Shown one piece after another: positions 36,045 to 44,483 of a stretch of 64,000 bases of DNA; positions within the stretch are counted from its first letter, which is position 1; each line of letters opens with the position of its first letter. The notes beneath the pieces were generated by a model. The model was not told the DNA's origin, did not search any database, and saw only the letters and a list, made by a program, of their open reading frames with translations. This DNA is from Spirosoma sp. KUDC1026 (lineage in GTDB: Bacteria; Bacteroidota; Bacteroidia; Cytophagales; Spirosomataceae). The stretch covers positions 1,534,001 to 1,598,000 of the forward strand of contig NZ_CP056032.1 of assembly GCF_013375035.1 (NCBI RefSeq), written 5' to 3'. The translations under genes were made by a program, and so were the position numbers.

Positions 36045-37454
36045 ATGCAACGCGAAGTAACAACCGTGTGGAATCGCTGTTTGAGCGTGATTCGTGAGAT
36101 CGTGCCCGATCAGAGTTTCAAAACCTGGTTTGAACCCATTGTACCCCTGCGGCTCAATGGATCGGTGCTGACCATTCAGGTGCCCAGTGAATTCTTTTAC
36201 GAATGGCTGGAAGAAAACTTCGTCCATGCGCTGCGGAAAGCGCTCGATACAGCGATTGGTCGCGATGGACAGCTGGAATATTCAATCATTGTCGATAAAG
36301 GTAACGCGCAGAACCGTCCGCTGACGGTGAACATGCCGACGACCAAGTCGCCCCAGACCGCCAAGCCCGACAACGTCAGCCCGAATCTCCTGAAAAGCCC
36401 ATTTGAGCTTAAGGACTTGGACTCACTAACGCTGGATTCGTACCTGAATCCGAGTTATACGTTCGATAATTACGTTGAGGGAGATTGCAACCGGCTAGCC
36501 CGTCAGGCCGGGTATGCGGTAGCTGAACGGCCGGGTGTTACGTCGTTCAATCCGTTGATGATCCACGGTGGGGTAGGACTGGGAAAAACGCACTTGGTGC
36601 AGGCTATTGGGAACTACATCAAGAATCACAACCAGAACAAATTTGTCCTGTACGTAACGTCAGAGAAGTTCACGAATCAGTTCCTGAACGCCATCCGGAC
36701 AGATGGGATTCGTGATTTTACGAGTTTCTACATGCAGGTCGACGTACTGGTGATTGATGACGTTCAGTTTCTGCAGAAAAAGGAAAAGACGCAGGAGATT
36801 TTCTTCCATATTTTCAATCACTTGCACCAGTCAGGTAAGCAGATTATTATGACCTCCGACCGGGCTCCCCGTGCGCTCGACGGCCTAGAAGATCGCCTGC
36901 TGTCGCGGTTTAAATGGGGACTATCGGCCGATCTGCAAACGCCCGATCTTGAAACCCGGATTGCCATTATCCAGAAGAAACTCCAGGCCGAAGGGATCTA
37001 TATCGAAGATGCCGTTATTGAATACCTGGCCCATAGTGTTAACACGAACGTTCGGGAACTGGAAGGCGTCATCGTTTCATTAATGGCGCAGGCGTCGCTG
37101 AACCGGCGTGATATTGACTTGGAACTGGCCAAGCATACCCTGCGTAACATCGTCGTTGATTCCGAGCGGGAGGTGACCATCGACTCGGTGCAGGAACTGG
37201 TGGCCCAGCATTTCAACGTAACGATTGCCGACCTGAAGGCGAAAAGCCGGAAGCGGGAGCTGGTGTACCCCCGTCAGGTTGCTATGTATCTGGCTAAGGA
37301 AAAAACAGACCTGTCGCTCAAATCCATAGGCTACCATTTTGGCGGTCGCGATCACAGCACAGTTATCCACGCCATTCAAACGATCAGCGACGCGGTTGCT
37401 AAGCATCCTGAAACGCGCGATGTGATCGAAAAGCTGAAAACGCAGTTGGCGTAG
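36045..37454 (+). CDS. dnaA: Chromosomal replication initiator DnaA
   Basis: DnaA binds DnaA boxes and opens oriC. The product from the ATG at 36045 is 469 residues; a GTG at 36021 is in frame and would add eight. Domain I begins with VWNRCLSVIREIV. A variable linker follows (to about residue 115). The AAA+ core shows Walker A HGGVGLGKTHLVQAIGN, Walker B VLVIDDVQFL and the sensor arginine region. The C-terminal DNA-binding domain ends with the signature YHFGGRDHSTVIHAI. The neighbouring genes are not the usual dnaN/recF/gyrB set, which is common in Cytophagales. Confidence 0.98.
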   Translation: MQREVTTVWNRCLSVIREIVPDQSFKTWFEPIVPLRLNGSVLTIQVPSEFFYEWLEENFVHALRKALDTAIGRDGQLEYSIIVDKGNAQNRPLTVNMPTTKSPQTAKPDNVSPNLLKSPFELKDLDSLTLDSYLNPSYTFDNYVEGDCNRLARQAGYAVAERPGVTSFNPLMIHGGVGLGKTHLVQAIGNYIKNHNQNKFVLYVTSEKFTNQFLNAIRTDGIRDFTSFYMQVDVLVIDDVQFLQKKEKTQEIFFHIFNHLHQSGKQIIMTSDRAPRALDGLEDRLLSRFKWGLSADLQTPDLETRIAIIQKKLQAEGIYIEDAVIEYLAHSVNTNVRELEGVIVSLMAQASLNRRDIDLELAKHTLRNIVVDSEREVTIDSVQELVAQHFNVTIADLKAKSRKRELVYPRQVAMYLAKEKTDLSLKSIGYHFGGRDHSTVIHAIQTISDAVAKHPETRDVIEKLKTQLA

Positions 37455-37472
37455 CGTTACGTTATACAAGTC

Positions 37473-38438
37473 GTGGCAACATCTCCCTGCCTGCTGAACC
37501 GCTCCGAACTGGATACCGTGGCCTGGGATAAATGCGTCACGGCCTCCCCAAATCATATTGTGTACGGCTATTCCTGGTATCTGGATAGTGTTTTGTCCGA
37601 ACCTGGCTGGAAATGGATGGGGCTGGTCGGGACCAATGAAGTTGGAACGTATCAGGCTGTAATGCCGATACCGCTGCGCCGAAAGTTTGGCCAATGGGTT
37701 GTACACCAACCGCTATTCTGCCAGTTTCTGGTCGTTTTCGCTCAGGAAGCCACTATTGACCCGTTACCGTTCTACCGGGTCGTCCAACAGCACTTTCGGT
37801 ACGGTTCAAAGCTGAGCTTAGGCGAAACAACTAGTGCTCCGAACTGTTTCGAGCGAATTGAGCCACAGCATACGTATGTGCTTGATCTGCGTAACTCGTA
37901 CGAAACAATTGCCGGCAATTATAATCGGGATCGTCGGTTAAACCTGCGCCGGGCACAGTCTGTGGGCTGGCAGATCGTTGAATCAGACGATATTGCCAGC
38001 TTGATCACCCTGTTCCGGGTGCATCATGCCGTCGGTGTGCAGGGGGGCGTTGGTGAGTGGGCTTATGTGATTCTGGCGAAGCTGTATGAAGCGTTACGTC
38101 TGCGCCAACTGGCGAGATTGCGCTATGCGCTACTGGATGGGCAGATTGAAGCAGGAGTACTGTTTGTGCAGGAGGGTAATCGAATTATCTACCTCTTCAA
38201 TGCAGCCTCGACTAAGGGACGTACCGGCAATGCCCGTACTCTATTGCTCGATCAATTGGTTCGGGAGCAGGCGCAGCAGCCGCTCGTGCTCGACTTCGAA
38301 AGCCCCGAAAAAGCGTCAATCGCCCAGTTTTATCAAAGTTTCGGGGCCGCGGCCGAACCGTATCAGATAGTTTCCTGGAATCGGCTGACGCGTATCGAAC
38401 GCACGTTACTACGTATCAAAAACAGCCTGATCAGGTAA
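37473..38438 (+). CDS. FemAB-like GNAT-fold acetyltransferase/peptidyltransferase
   Basis: A 321-residue protein from GTG at 37473. It follows the FemAB-like pattern: N-terminal SPNHIVYGYSWYLDSV with an aromatic-rich fold, the central NYNRDRRLNLRRAQ segment, and a second GNAT lobe with LEAGVLF-like strand (QIEAGVLFVQEGNRIIYLFNAAS) and an NARTLLLDQL helix. Such proteins transfer acyl or aminoacyl groups, sometimes onto envelope precursors or polysaccharides. It starts 18 bases after dnaA. Its stop directly abuts the stop of the convergent DUF3108 gene. Substrate unknown. Confidence 0.7.
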   Translation: MATSPCLLNRSELDTVAWDKCVTASPNHIVYGYSWYLDSVLSEPGWKWMGLVGTNEVGTYQAVMPIPLRRKFGQWVVHQPLFCQFLVVFAQEATIDPLPFYRVVQQHFRYGSKLSLGETTSAPNCFERIEPQHTYVLDLRNSYETIAGNYNRDRRLNLRRAQSVGWQIVESDDIASLITLFRVHHAVGVQGGVGEWAYVILAKLYEALRLRQLARLRYALLDGQIEAGVLFVQEGNRIIYLFNAASTKGRTGNARTLLLDQLVREQAQQPLVLDFESPEKASIAQFYQSFGAAAEPYQIVSWNRLTRIERTLLRIKNSLIR

Positions 38439-39227
38439 TCAGAAATACCGCAGGGGGTGTTTCAGACCGTTGTTCTGGCGTAGGTCCATCACCATTGAGC
38501 CAACCCAAAGGTCAACTTCGACCTTTACCGGAATTTTATTCAGATCATCGGACACGAAGATACGAATAGACTCTTCTTGCTTGAACAGCTTGTTGGCCGG
38601 CAGAACCGGGTTAAGTTTTATAACGTTGATTTTGCCTTCCTTGGCTTTGATAACCGACTTGCCCCGGTAGCGAACTTTCATGTTATACACCGTATCGTCG
38701 TAGAAAGCGGGTACTTCAATAACCTGTCCGTTGGTCAAACGATTGAAATCGATCGTGCGCAGAAAGTAGTAGCCACTAATCAGGTCATGGACGTTTTCGG
38801 GCACTTTAAAAATGTCCCGTTCCGTGCGCTCTTCAGCTTTTACCGTGTTTGCGTCATGGTTGAACGTAATATTCTCTTCCTTCCGGTAACTGTTTTCCCG
38901 GATGTTGGTATAAAATTTCTGGGGTAAAATTGCCGACGTATCGATGTAGGAGCGCCACGTATCACGAACCTTCGTTACCAGATCGAAGGCACCTACCGTA
39001 CGGCCGTCAACGTTCACCCGGTAACAGGGTCGTTCATTAACTTTGAACAAGGATGGACTAACGTCAATAACGGCTTCGGCAGCGTTGACAAAGCCGTAGT
39101 GAACACGGTATTCAAGATGTTCGCCTGGGCCAAAGCTGTTGTTAACGACGCGTCGATACGAATTGAGTGCCGTAAAACCGGACCCTAAAAAGGCAATGAT
39201 ACCCAGACCAATCAGAAACTTCTTCAT
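38439..39227 (-). CDS. DUF3108 family exported protein
   Basis: A 262-residue protein from the ATG at 39227. It starts with a hydrophobic export or anchor segment (MKKFLIGLGIIAFLGSGF). The DUF3108 features are present: FGPGEHLEYRVHYGFVNAAEAVIDV, then VTKVRDTWRSYIDTSAILP, FYTNIRENSYRKEE, and KIPVKVEVDLWVGSMVMDL near the end. The fold is thought to be a periplasmic beta-barrel-like domain of unknown function. It follows the aminopeptidase gene by 26 bases on the same strand. Confidence 0.88.
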   Translation of the reverse strand: MKKFLIGLGIIAFLGSGFTALNSYRRVVNNSFGPGEHLEYRVHYGFVNAAEAVIDVSPSLFKVNERPCYRVNVDGRTVGAFDLVTKVRDTWRSYIDTSAILPQKFYTNIRENSYRKEENITFNHDANTVKAEERTERDIFKVPENVHDLISGYYFLRTIDFNRLTNGQVIEVPAFYDDTVYNMKVRYRGKSVIKAKEGKINVIKLNPVLPANKLFKQEESIRIFVSDDLNKIPVKVEVDLWVGSMVMDLRQNNGLKHPLRYF

Positions 39228-39253
39228 AGAAAAGCAGCGCGCCAATCTGGCTT

Positions 39254-40300
39254 TTAAAAAGATGGATAGGTTTGCTTCAGGTATGTTAGATAGCGGGTAA
39301 AGTCGCTGTTAAATTGTTTTTCAAATTCCTGCCGGAAGCGATTCTGCTGCTTCCGATACGTCAGATAACCAATAAAATACGCGTTGTTGGGCAGCTTTAG
39401 TTTTTCCAGCCGCCCTTTTTTTACTGAACGTACCCTAGACTGACTGCGTTCGTCCCGGATCGTATCGGAGCTAACCACAATCTGCCGGATCGTTTGCCAC
39501 TTCAGTGAATCTTTGATGGCTACCGACGTTGTCGGTTTAAACGATTTGTATAAACTATCGAGTAACTGAGCTCCCTTCAACACATGCTCATCATACCGGC
39601 CGTAGAACACCTTTGCAGCTTCGTAGTCCTTGTACTGAACTGACGCTGGTCCGTATTTCTGAGCCAGAAAGCGAGCCGCGCCGTATTCTCCCACAAAGTC
39701 GGCCAGGTTCTCGTTATACTCCAGACTGTTTTTTACAAACAGCGTGCCATGTGTCAACTCGTGAATAATCAGTTCGGCCAGACTCCCCTCTGAACGGGCC
39801 AGAAAACTGGATAGTATCGGATCATTCAGAAAGCCCAGCGTCGACCAGGCCGATACTTCCCCGACCCGTGTGTCCAGTCCCTCTGTCTTTAGCTCCTCCA
39901 GCTGCTGGTCGGCACGGTCCTTTTCGAAGAAACCCTTGTACGAAAATGTTCCCAGAATCGGGAAGTGCCATTGTTGGGCAACCAGTTGATACGGCTGGGC
40001 GGCAGTAATGACCCAGAGGATTGGTTTTCCCTGCTGATCGTAGAACGACTCGTAGCTTCCCGACGGATCTAGCCCTAAGGAATCAATGGAAAAACGCTTT
40101 ATTTCCTGGATTAGTTTAATTTTCTGTTTCAACGAGTCCGGATAGGCCGGATCTGCCAGTACGTCCGCTACGGGTTTGGTGTTCCATAAAATAGTCAATT
40201 GCCCCTTGGCCTGCATCCAGCCGTAGCTGACCAGCTCCCATTGCCAGGCAATGAGAATGAGTAAGAGACCTATACTACCAAGAGCAATTTTCTTTCCCAT
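39254..40300 (-). CDS. Putative zinc aminopeptidase (PF10023/DUF2265 type)
   Basis: A 348-residue protein with one N-terminal membrane helix (IALGSIGLLLILIAW). The zinc motif HELTH is at residues 180-184 (His180, Glu181, His184), followed by EYNENLADFVGEYGA that likely offers the third ligand. The segment WSTLGFLNDPILSSF before it is typical of the family formerly DUF2265, annotated as putative aminopeptidase. It would act in the periplasm. It lies between a GNAT gene and the DUF3108 gene on the same strand. The substrate is unknown. Confidence 0.85.
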   Translation of the reverse strand: MGKKIALGSIGLLLILIAWQWELVSYGWMQAKGQLTILWNTKPVADVLADPAYPDSLKQKIKLIQEIKRFSIDSLGLDPSGSYESFYDQQGKPILWVITAAQPYQLVAQQWHFPILGTFSYKGFFEKDRADQQLEELKTEGLDTRVGEVSAWSTLGFLNDPILSSFLARSEGSLAELIIHELTHGTLFVKNSLEYNENLADFVGEYGAARFLAQKYGPASVQYKDYEAAKVFYGRYDEHVLKGAQLLDSLYKSFKPTTSVAIKDSLKWQTIRQIVVSSDTIRDERSQSRVRSVKKGRLEKLKLPNNAYFIGYLTYRKQQNRFRQEFEKQFNSDFTRYLTYLKQTYPSF

Positions 40301-40383
40301 TGGTTGGAAATGAATAAAGGAAATAAACGGTCGAGTAACTCACTCCTACGCGTAAAAACGGACCGGCGATGCAAGGGTTTATG

Positions 40384-40944
40384 CTACGCCTGCCAGTCCC
40401 ACACCACAACGATCCAGTTCTCTCTCAGCGTTGGGTCATAAAACGTTTCCAGCGGTTTGAAACCGACCCGCTCGTGGGCACGCTGGGACCGCGTATTTTT
40501 CTCCGAAATGTCTGTTATAAGCAAATGATACTGACCACTGTACACCTCCCGTTGGTGCTGGTACATCCGGTCGAAAACCTGCTGCCCCCGGTAGCCCGCG
40601 CCAACGCAGACCTGTCCCATGACGTAATACGCCTGTTTACGCATGGGTTTCCCCTGATACACAATCGTATTAACAGACTCAAACAGCGGTAGTAACTCGG
40701 GAATGTCGTTCGCGAATTCGGGCAGCATTGTCAGACAGTAGCCTACTACTGTATCGCCGTCTTTAGCAATAACGCTGGGAGCAGCGGCATTCATGCGCGT
40801 GAGAACCTCGGGATCGTGGTTAACCGTCACAAATCCCTGGTCTATCTGGGCGTCAAGCGATAAATGCTGGCGGAGGTTGGCCTGTTGCAGCGTGAGGATT
40901 CCCTGCACATCGGCTGGTGACTGGACGGTGGTAATCGTAATCAT
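40384..40944 (-). CDS. GNAT family N-acetyltransferase
   Basis: A 186-residue acetyltransferase. The acetyl-CoA binding strand and loop are visible as YYVMGQVCVGAGYRGQQVFDRMY (the family's VxxxYRGxG-like motif), followed by LLITDISEKNTRSQRAHERVGFKPL, the typical C-terminal GNAT end. Its start overlaps the stop of the dipeptide epimerase gene by one base (TAATG), so the two are translationally coupled. An action on the same amino acids or peptides is possible but not shown. Confidence 0.85.
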   Translation of the reverse strand: MITITTVQSPADVQGILTLQQANLRQHLSLDAQIDQGFVTVNHDPEVLTRMNAAAPSVIAKDGDTVVGYCLTMLPEFANDIPELLPLFESVNTIVYQGKPMRKQAYYVMGQVCVGAGYRGQQVFDRMYQHQREVYSGQYHLLITDISEKNTRSQRAHERVGFKPLETFYDPTLRENWIVVVWDWQA

Positions 40945-42050
40945 TACGAAAGAGAAACAAGCTTACTGGAGCACTGCTTCAAAAACGTAGCATCAATGCT
41001 GGCACCGATGCCTGGGGTATCGGGAAGACTAATCACGTAACCCGTGTAGGTAATACCGCCCTCAATCGGATCACTGGCATGCTCAAAACAGCCGTCCAGG
41101 TCATAAAAAACGATATTCTGACGGGCAGCAGCAAAATGAGCGTTGGCCGTCAGTCCCAGCCGCGACTCCGACATGCAGCCAATCATGCAGGGGATACCGG
41201 CTGCTTCGGCGATGGCATTGATGCTAAGTGCTTCGAAAATGCCCCCACTTTTTGAAAGTTTGATGTTGAAATAATCGACGGCCTCTTCGCGTACCAGCCG
41301 GATCGCGTCGCTAGCGTCAAACAGCGATTCGTCGGCCATGATCGGCACCGGCGACTGTTGTCGAATCTGACGTAATCCTGTTACGTTCTGTCGTTTGATG
41401 GGCTGCTCGCAGTACTGCACGTTCCAGGAGCCAATGGTACGTAACACACCCTGCGCCGTCACCACATCCCAGCCCTGATTGGCGTCGGTACGGATGGGCG
41501 TTACGTCGCCGATAGCTTCCCGAATGGCTGCGATACGATGGACATCATCGCGCAGATTTGTACCCAGCTTGACCTTAATTGCCTCGGCCCCCTGCGCCTG
41601 TATCCGTAGGGCATCATCGGCCATGCGCTCCGGCGTACTAATGTAGATCGTTTCGTCGGTAACCAGCGTCCGTTTGCTTCCCCCTAAAAACTGGTACAGA
41701 GGCATATTGGCGGCTTTGGCAGCAATATCATACAACGCCATGTCGAAGGCTGAGCGCGTCGTGGGGTGACCGGGCAGATAACGCGTCAGCGTAGCCAGGC
41801 AGGTTTCGATAGCGAGCGGATTTTGTCCGATCAGGAGCCGGGCCATGTCCTCGGCTGCGGCCAGTCCCGAGGCCTGTGTTTCACCCACGATCATCCAGAA
41901 CGGCGAACCCTCGCCCCAGCCCGTAACAGCCTCATCCGTTTGAATCTGGACCAGTAAATTACGGGCGTGCTCGATGGTCCCCAGCGAAATAGCAATGGGT
42001 GCCTTCAGCGGAATGTTGTACTGATAGAGGGTTATGGCGGTGATAATCAT
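40944..42050 (-). CDS. Dipeptide epimerase (L-Ala-D/L-Glu type), enolase superfamily
   Basis: A 368-residue protein from the ATG at 42050. The enolase-superfamily, muconate-lactonizing subgroup features are present: the lid domain with TIEHARNLLVQI, the base pair AIKVKLG near residue 160, RTDANQGWD, the metal-binding MADESLFD, and KLSKSGGIFEAL. Members epimerize L-Ala-D-Glu from peptidoglycan turnover, but related dipeptide specificities exist. With the AmpG-like transporter and lytic transglycosylases of this window it suggests muropeptide recycling (inference). It is preceded by a terminator and coupled to the GNAT gene. Confidence 0.85.
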   Translation of the reverse strand: MIITAITLYQYNIPLKAPIAISLGTIEHARNLLVQIQTDEAVTGWGEGSPFWMIVGETQASGLAAAEDMARLLIGQNPLAIETCLATLTRYLPGHPTTRSAFDMALYDIAAKAANMPLYQFLGGSKRTLVTDETIYISTPERMADDALRIQAQGAEAIKVKLGTNLRDDVHRIAAIREAIGDVTPIRTDANQGWDVVTAQGVLRTIGSWNVQYCEQPIKRQNVTGLRQIRQQSPVPIMADESLFDASDAIRLVREEAVDYFNIKLSKSGGIFEALSINAIAEAAGIPCMIGCMSESRLGLTANAHFAAARQNIVFYDLDGCFEHASDPIEGGITYTGYVISLPDTPGIGASIDATFLKQCSSKLVSLS

Positions 42051-42061
42051 GGATACAAAAA

Positions 42062-42096
42062 GCCCGGTGACGGGGCAATATATAGCGTCACCGGGC
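42062..42096 (-). terminator. Hairpin terminator after the amidohydrolase gene
   Basis: An 11-bp perfect stem (42062-42072 and 42086-42096). On the minus strand it is followed by a T run, ending the M16-to-amidohydrolase unit before the epimerase gene. Confidence 0.8.
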
Positions 42097-42101
42097 AAAA
42101 A

Positions 42102-43220
42102 TTAATTAGGGAACTGACTCTTATCCAAACCGGGAATGATACGCAGGGCATTTTTATAGTAAACCTTTTTCAGGATTTCATCCGGTAGTGCCATGCCATA
42201 CATGCGCCAGAACGCGTGGTATTTCTTGTGATAGGGGAAGTATTCGTCGTCCGTTTCCAGCACCCGGAAATACGTGGCGTACTCGGATGGGACCCAGCTA
42301 TCTTTTCCAAATAGAATCCGGTCCTGATACTTCTCGAAGAACTTACGCGACGCCCGTGGCTGGCGACCTAACTCAGCGATAACGGCCCCGATTTCGACGT
42401 TCATGTTCGGAAACACCGTCATCAGACTGTCGAGTTTATTAAGGTCATTGGGAAACCAGCCCATATGAGCGGCAATAAACGTCGTTTTAGGGTGTTTTCG
42501 GAATACATTGTGCTGCTCGGCCAGCAGCGTTTCCCAGGGAACGGGATTATTCGCCGATCGCCGGCGACCCGCGTGGAGTTTGAGTTCGAGCCAGCGCTCA
42601 TTATAGCGGTCCATTGGATCCCAGAACGATTTAGGGTCGGCCGTGTGGATAAGCACCGGGATGCCCAGCTCCCCGCATTTGTCCCAGATAGCGTCCAGTC
42701 GTGGATCATCGACCCGCACCCGGCCACTTTCGTCCATTTTGTCCAGGCCCAGGTTCTTATAAATTTTAAGCCCTTTGGCTCCTTTCTTTACGTCCTGCTC
42801 CAGCAGTTGAACGGCTTCTTCCGTCCAGCCCTTCCGGCCGATATCTTCAAAGTTCAGGTTCGTAAACAACGCCAGCCGTTTGGGGGCTGTTTTGCGAGCG
42901 TTGGCCAGTGACTGATCGAAAAACTTGGTTCCCTGCTCAACACTGCCCCAACCCCGACCGCTCAGGTTGATCATGATACCCATGTTGAGGCTATCCATCT
43001 GCGCGATGAGCGGGTTCAGGTTAGCCTCGTCCATGTTCCATTGGTGGTTGTGTACATCAATGAACGGATACTTCGATTGCGTCAGTTTATGCTCCGGTAC
43101 CTTTAGCGTCGAAACGGGATCGTATTCTTCGAAGCCGAGGGGCTCGGCAGGTTTCTGATTCTGGCCATAGGCGGTCAGTCCCGTCAGTAACAGGATAGCC
43201 AGGCAGGATAGATATTTCAT
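42102..43220 (-). CDS. Amidohydrolase family protein, exported
   Basis: A 372-residue protein with a signal peptide (YLSCLAILLLTGLTAYGQ). It belongs to the amidohydrolase-2 group (PF04909): FIDVHNHQWNMDE gives the metal-binding HxH, KGLKIYKNLGLDK the following strand, PVLIHTADPKSFWDP a metal His, TFIAAHMGWFPNDL the next His, and LFGKDSWVPSEY the catalytic Asp. Related enzymes are decarboxylases or hydrolases; here export suggests a periplasmic substrate. It starts 25 bases after ispF and is likely the last gene of that operon. Confidence 0.87.
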   Translation of the reverse strand: MKYLSCLAILLLTGLTAYGQNQKPAEPLGFEEYDPVSTLKVPEHKLTQSKYPFIDVHNHQWNMDEANLNPLIAQMDSLNMGIMINLSGRGWGSVEQGTKFFDQSLANARKTAPKRLALFTNLNFEDIGRKGWTEEAVQLLEQDVKKGAKGLKIYKNLGLDKMDESGRVRVDDPRLDAIWDKCGELGIPVLIHTADPKSFWDPMDRYNERWLELKLHAGRRRSANNPVPWETLLAEQHNVFRKHPKTTFIAAHMGWFPNDLNKLDSLMTVFPNMNVEIGAVIAELGRQPRASRKFFEKYQDRILFGKDSWVPSEYATYFRVLETDDEYFPYHKKYHAFWRMYGMALPDEILKKVYYKNALRIIPGLDKSQFPN

Positions 43221-43245
43221 GAGCAGGTTGTTTTAGTGTAAGCAA

Positions 43246-43725
43246 TTAATCCCGGTAAATCAACGCGACGCAGTGAGCGGCAATGCCCTCGCCCCTCCCC
43301 ACAAATCCGATGTGTTCGGACGTAGTGGCTTTAATGGAAATATCTTCTTCTGGAATGGCCATGACCTCCGCCAAGCAGGTTTTCATAGCTGGAATATGGG
43401 GGTTGAGCTTAGGCTCCTGAAGAACAACCGTTACGTCTACGTTCGACACTTCATAGCCAGCACCACGTACCATCTTGAGGACTTCAGTCAGCAGATGTTT
43501 ACTGTCCACACCCTTCCAGCGCGGGTCTTTGTCTGAGAAGTGGTAACCGATATTGCGCATGTTAGCGGCTCCCAAAAGCGCGTCGCACAGAACGTGACAG
43601 ACCACATCGGCATCGGAGTGGCCCACTGCCCCAAACGAAGAAGGAATCAGAATTCCGCCGAGCCAGAATGGACGCCCTTCGGCTAGTTTATGCACATCGT
43701 AGCCTTGCCCTACGCGTATTTTCAT
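43246..43725 (-). CDS. ispF: 2-C-methyl-D-erythritol 2,4-cyclodiphosphate synthase
   Basis: IspF (159 residues) catalyses the fifth step of the non-mevalonate isoprenoid pathway, cyclising CDP-methylerythritol phosphate with release of CMP. Metal ligands are in GYDVHKL (Asp10, His12), and the motifs GHSDADVVCHVLCDALLGA, YHFSDKDPRWKG, and ATTSEHIGFVGRGEGIAAH are canonical. Its start overlaps the stop of the HEPN gene by 4 bases (ATGA), so its translation is linked to that pair. This is an unusual neighbour for an essential metabolic gene. Confidence 0.98.
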   Translation of the reverse strand: MKIRVGQGYDVHKLAEGRPFWLGGILIPSSFGAVGHSDADVVCHVLCDALLGAANMRNIGYHFSDKDPRWKGVDSKHLLTEVLKMVRGAGYEVSNVDVTVVLQEPKLNPHIPAMKTCLAEVMAIPEEDISIKATTSEHIGFVGRGEGIAAHCVALIYRD

Positions 43726-44114
43726 GAAGAGAACTGGTTTTCCCGAAGATAGGCTTCGGTTTGAATCAAAAAGTCAGCGGCTAACTCGATAGCCTCGAAG
43801 ACATCACTTGACGGGATGTCTTCATCGATTTCGTAATCACTGTGCTGTCTAAGCAAAAAAAGCTCGTGAAAATTTTTAGCGTCCTGTTTCTCGAACGGCC
43901 CTTCCTTAACGAAATGCTCGCCAAAAAGTGCTCTGATTGCCGAATGCGATTTGATAATGACGTTTTTACTAACAAGCAGTGCACGAACGGCGTCGAAATA
44001 AGCGTAGTAGGCACGGTTGGCGGCACTGCGATAACTGCCGTTTTTATACAATGACCGGGCATCTTGTATGCATTGCTCGGCAAGCGACATGTATGACGCG
44101 ATCGCTGAATTCAT
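43722..44114 (-). CDS. HEPN domain protein (partner of MNT nucleotidyltransferase)
   Basis: A 130-residue all-helical HEPN protein (PF05168 type). Visible are the conserved helix ANRAYYAYFDAVRALLVSK, the loop KSHSAIRALFGEHFVKEG, and LLRQHSDYE near residue 90. In HEPN/MNT pairs the HEPN protein is often an RNase toxin and the MNT an AMP-transferring antitoxin; the canonical Rx4-6H RNase motif is not clear here, so catalysis is doubtful. It overlaps the MNT gene upstream and ispF downstream by 4 bases each. Confidence 0.85.
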   Translation of the reverse strand: MNSAIASYMSLAEQCIQDARSLYKNGSYRSAANRAYYAYFDAVRALLVSKNVIIKSHSAIRALFGEHFVKEGPFEKQDAKNFHELFLLRQHSDYEIDEDIPSSDVFEAIELAADFLIQTEAYLRENQFSS

Positions 44115-44464
44115 ATCAAATGCCCTTCCCGGCGAACGTTCTCGTAAAAAGGCAACGGTGATTGTTGATACTTAGTCAGCGTGGCTGGTTTTACAGCTAC
44201 CAGTGCGTCGTATTTATCGCATAAATCGTAAGTGACGTCGACCATAAGTCTGATCTCTCTGGCGCTATTGACCATTTCATCCCGAAGTACAACAAGATAA
44301 TCGACGTCGGATTCGTTATGGAAATCACCCCGGGCGTATGAACCGAACAGCACAACGCAGTCGAGCCGGTCGCCGTAGAGTTCGGTTAAGACCTTCTTCA
44401 CGTCCTGCGAAAGTGCCTGCAACTGCTCGGCGGTGAGCGGCTTGGGATCGTAGGTGATTTCCAT
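44111..44464 (-). CDS. MNT-type nucleotidyltransferase domain protein
   Basis: A 117-residue minimal nucleotidyltransferase. The active-site motif is VVLFGSYARGDFHNESDVDYLVVL in order: GSYARGD (41-47) and the metal-binding Asp53/Asp55. ATG at 44464 is preferred over an upstream TTG. Such proteins pair with HEPN partners and can AMPylate them (known for MntA-HepT). The gene is 19 bases after the M16 protease gene and overlaps the HEPN gene by 4 bases. Confidence 0.88.
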   Translation of the reverse strand: MEITYDPKPLTAEQLQALSQDVKKVLTELYGDRLDCVVLFGSYARGDFHNESDVDYLVVLRDEMVNSAREIRLMVDVTYDLCDKYDALVAVKPATLTKYQQSPLPFYENVRREGHLI

Positions 44465-44483
44465 AGTGATCAAATGCTAACCG

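Noticed and set aside
37371-37379. DnaA-box-like TTATCCACG within dnaA
   Set aside because: It encodes the conserved VIHAIQ segment of DnaA and is best explained by coding constraint.
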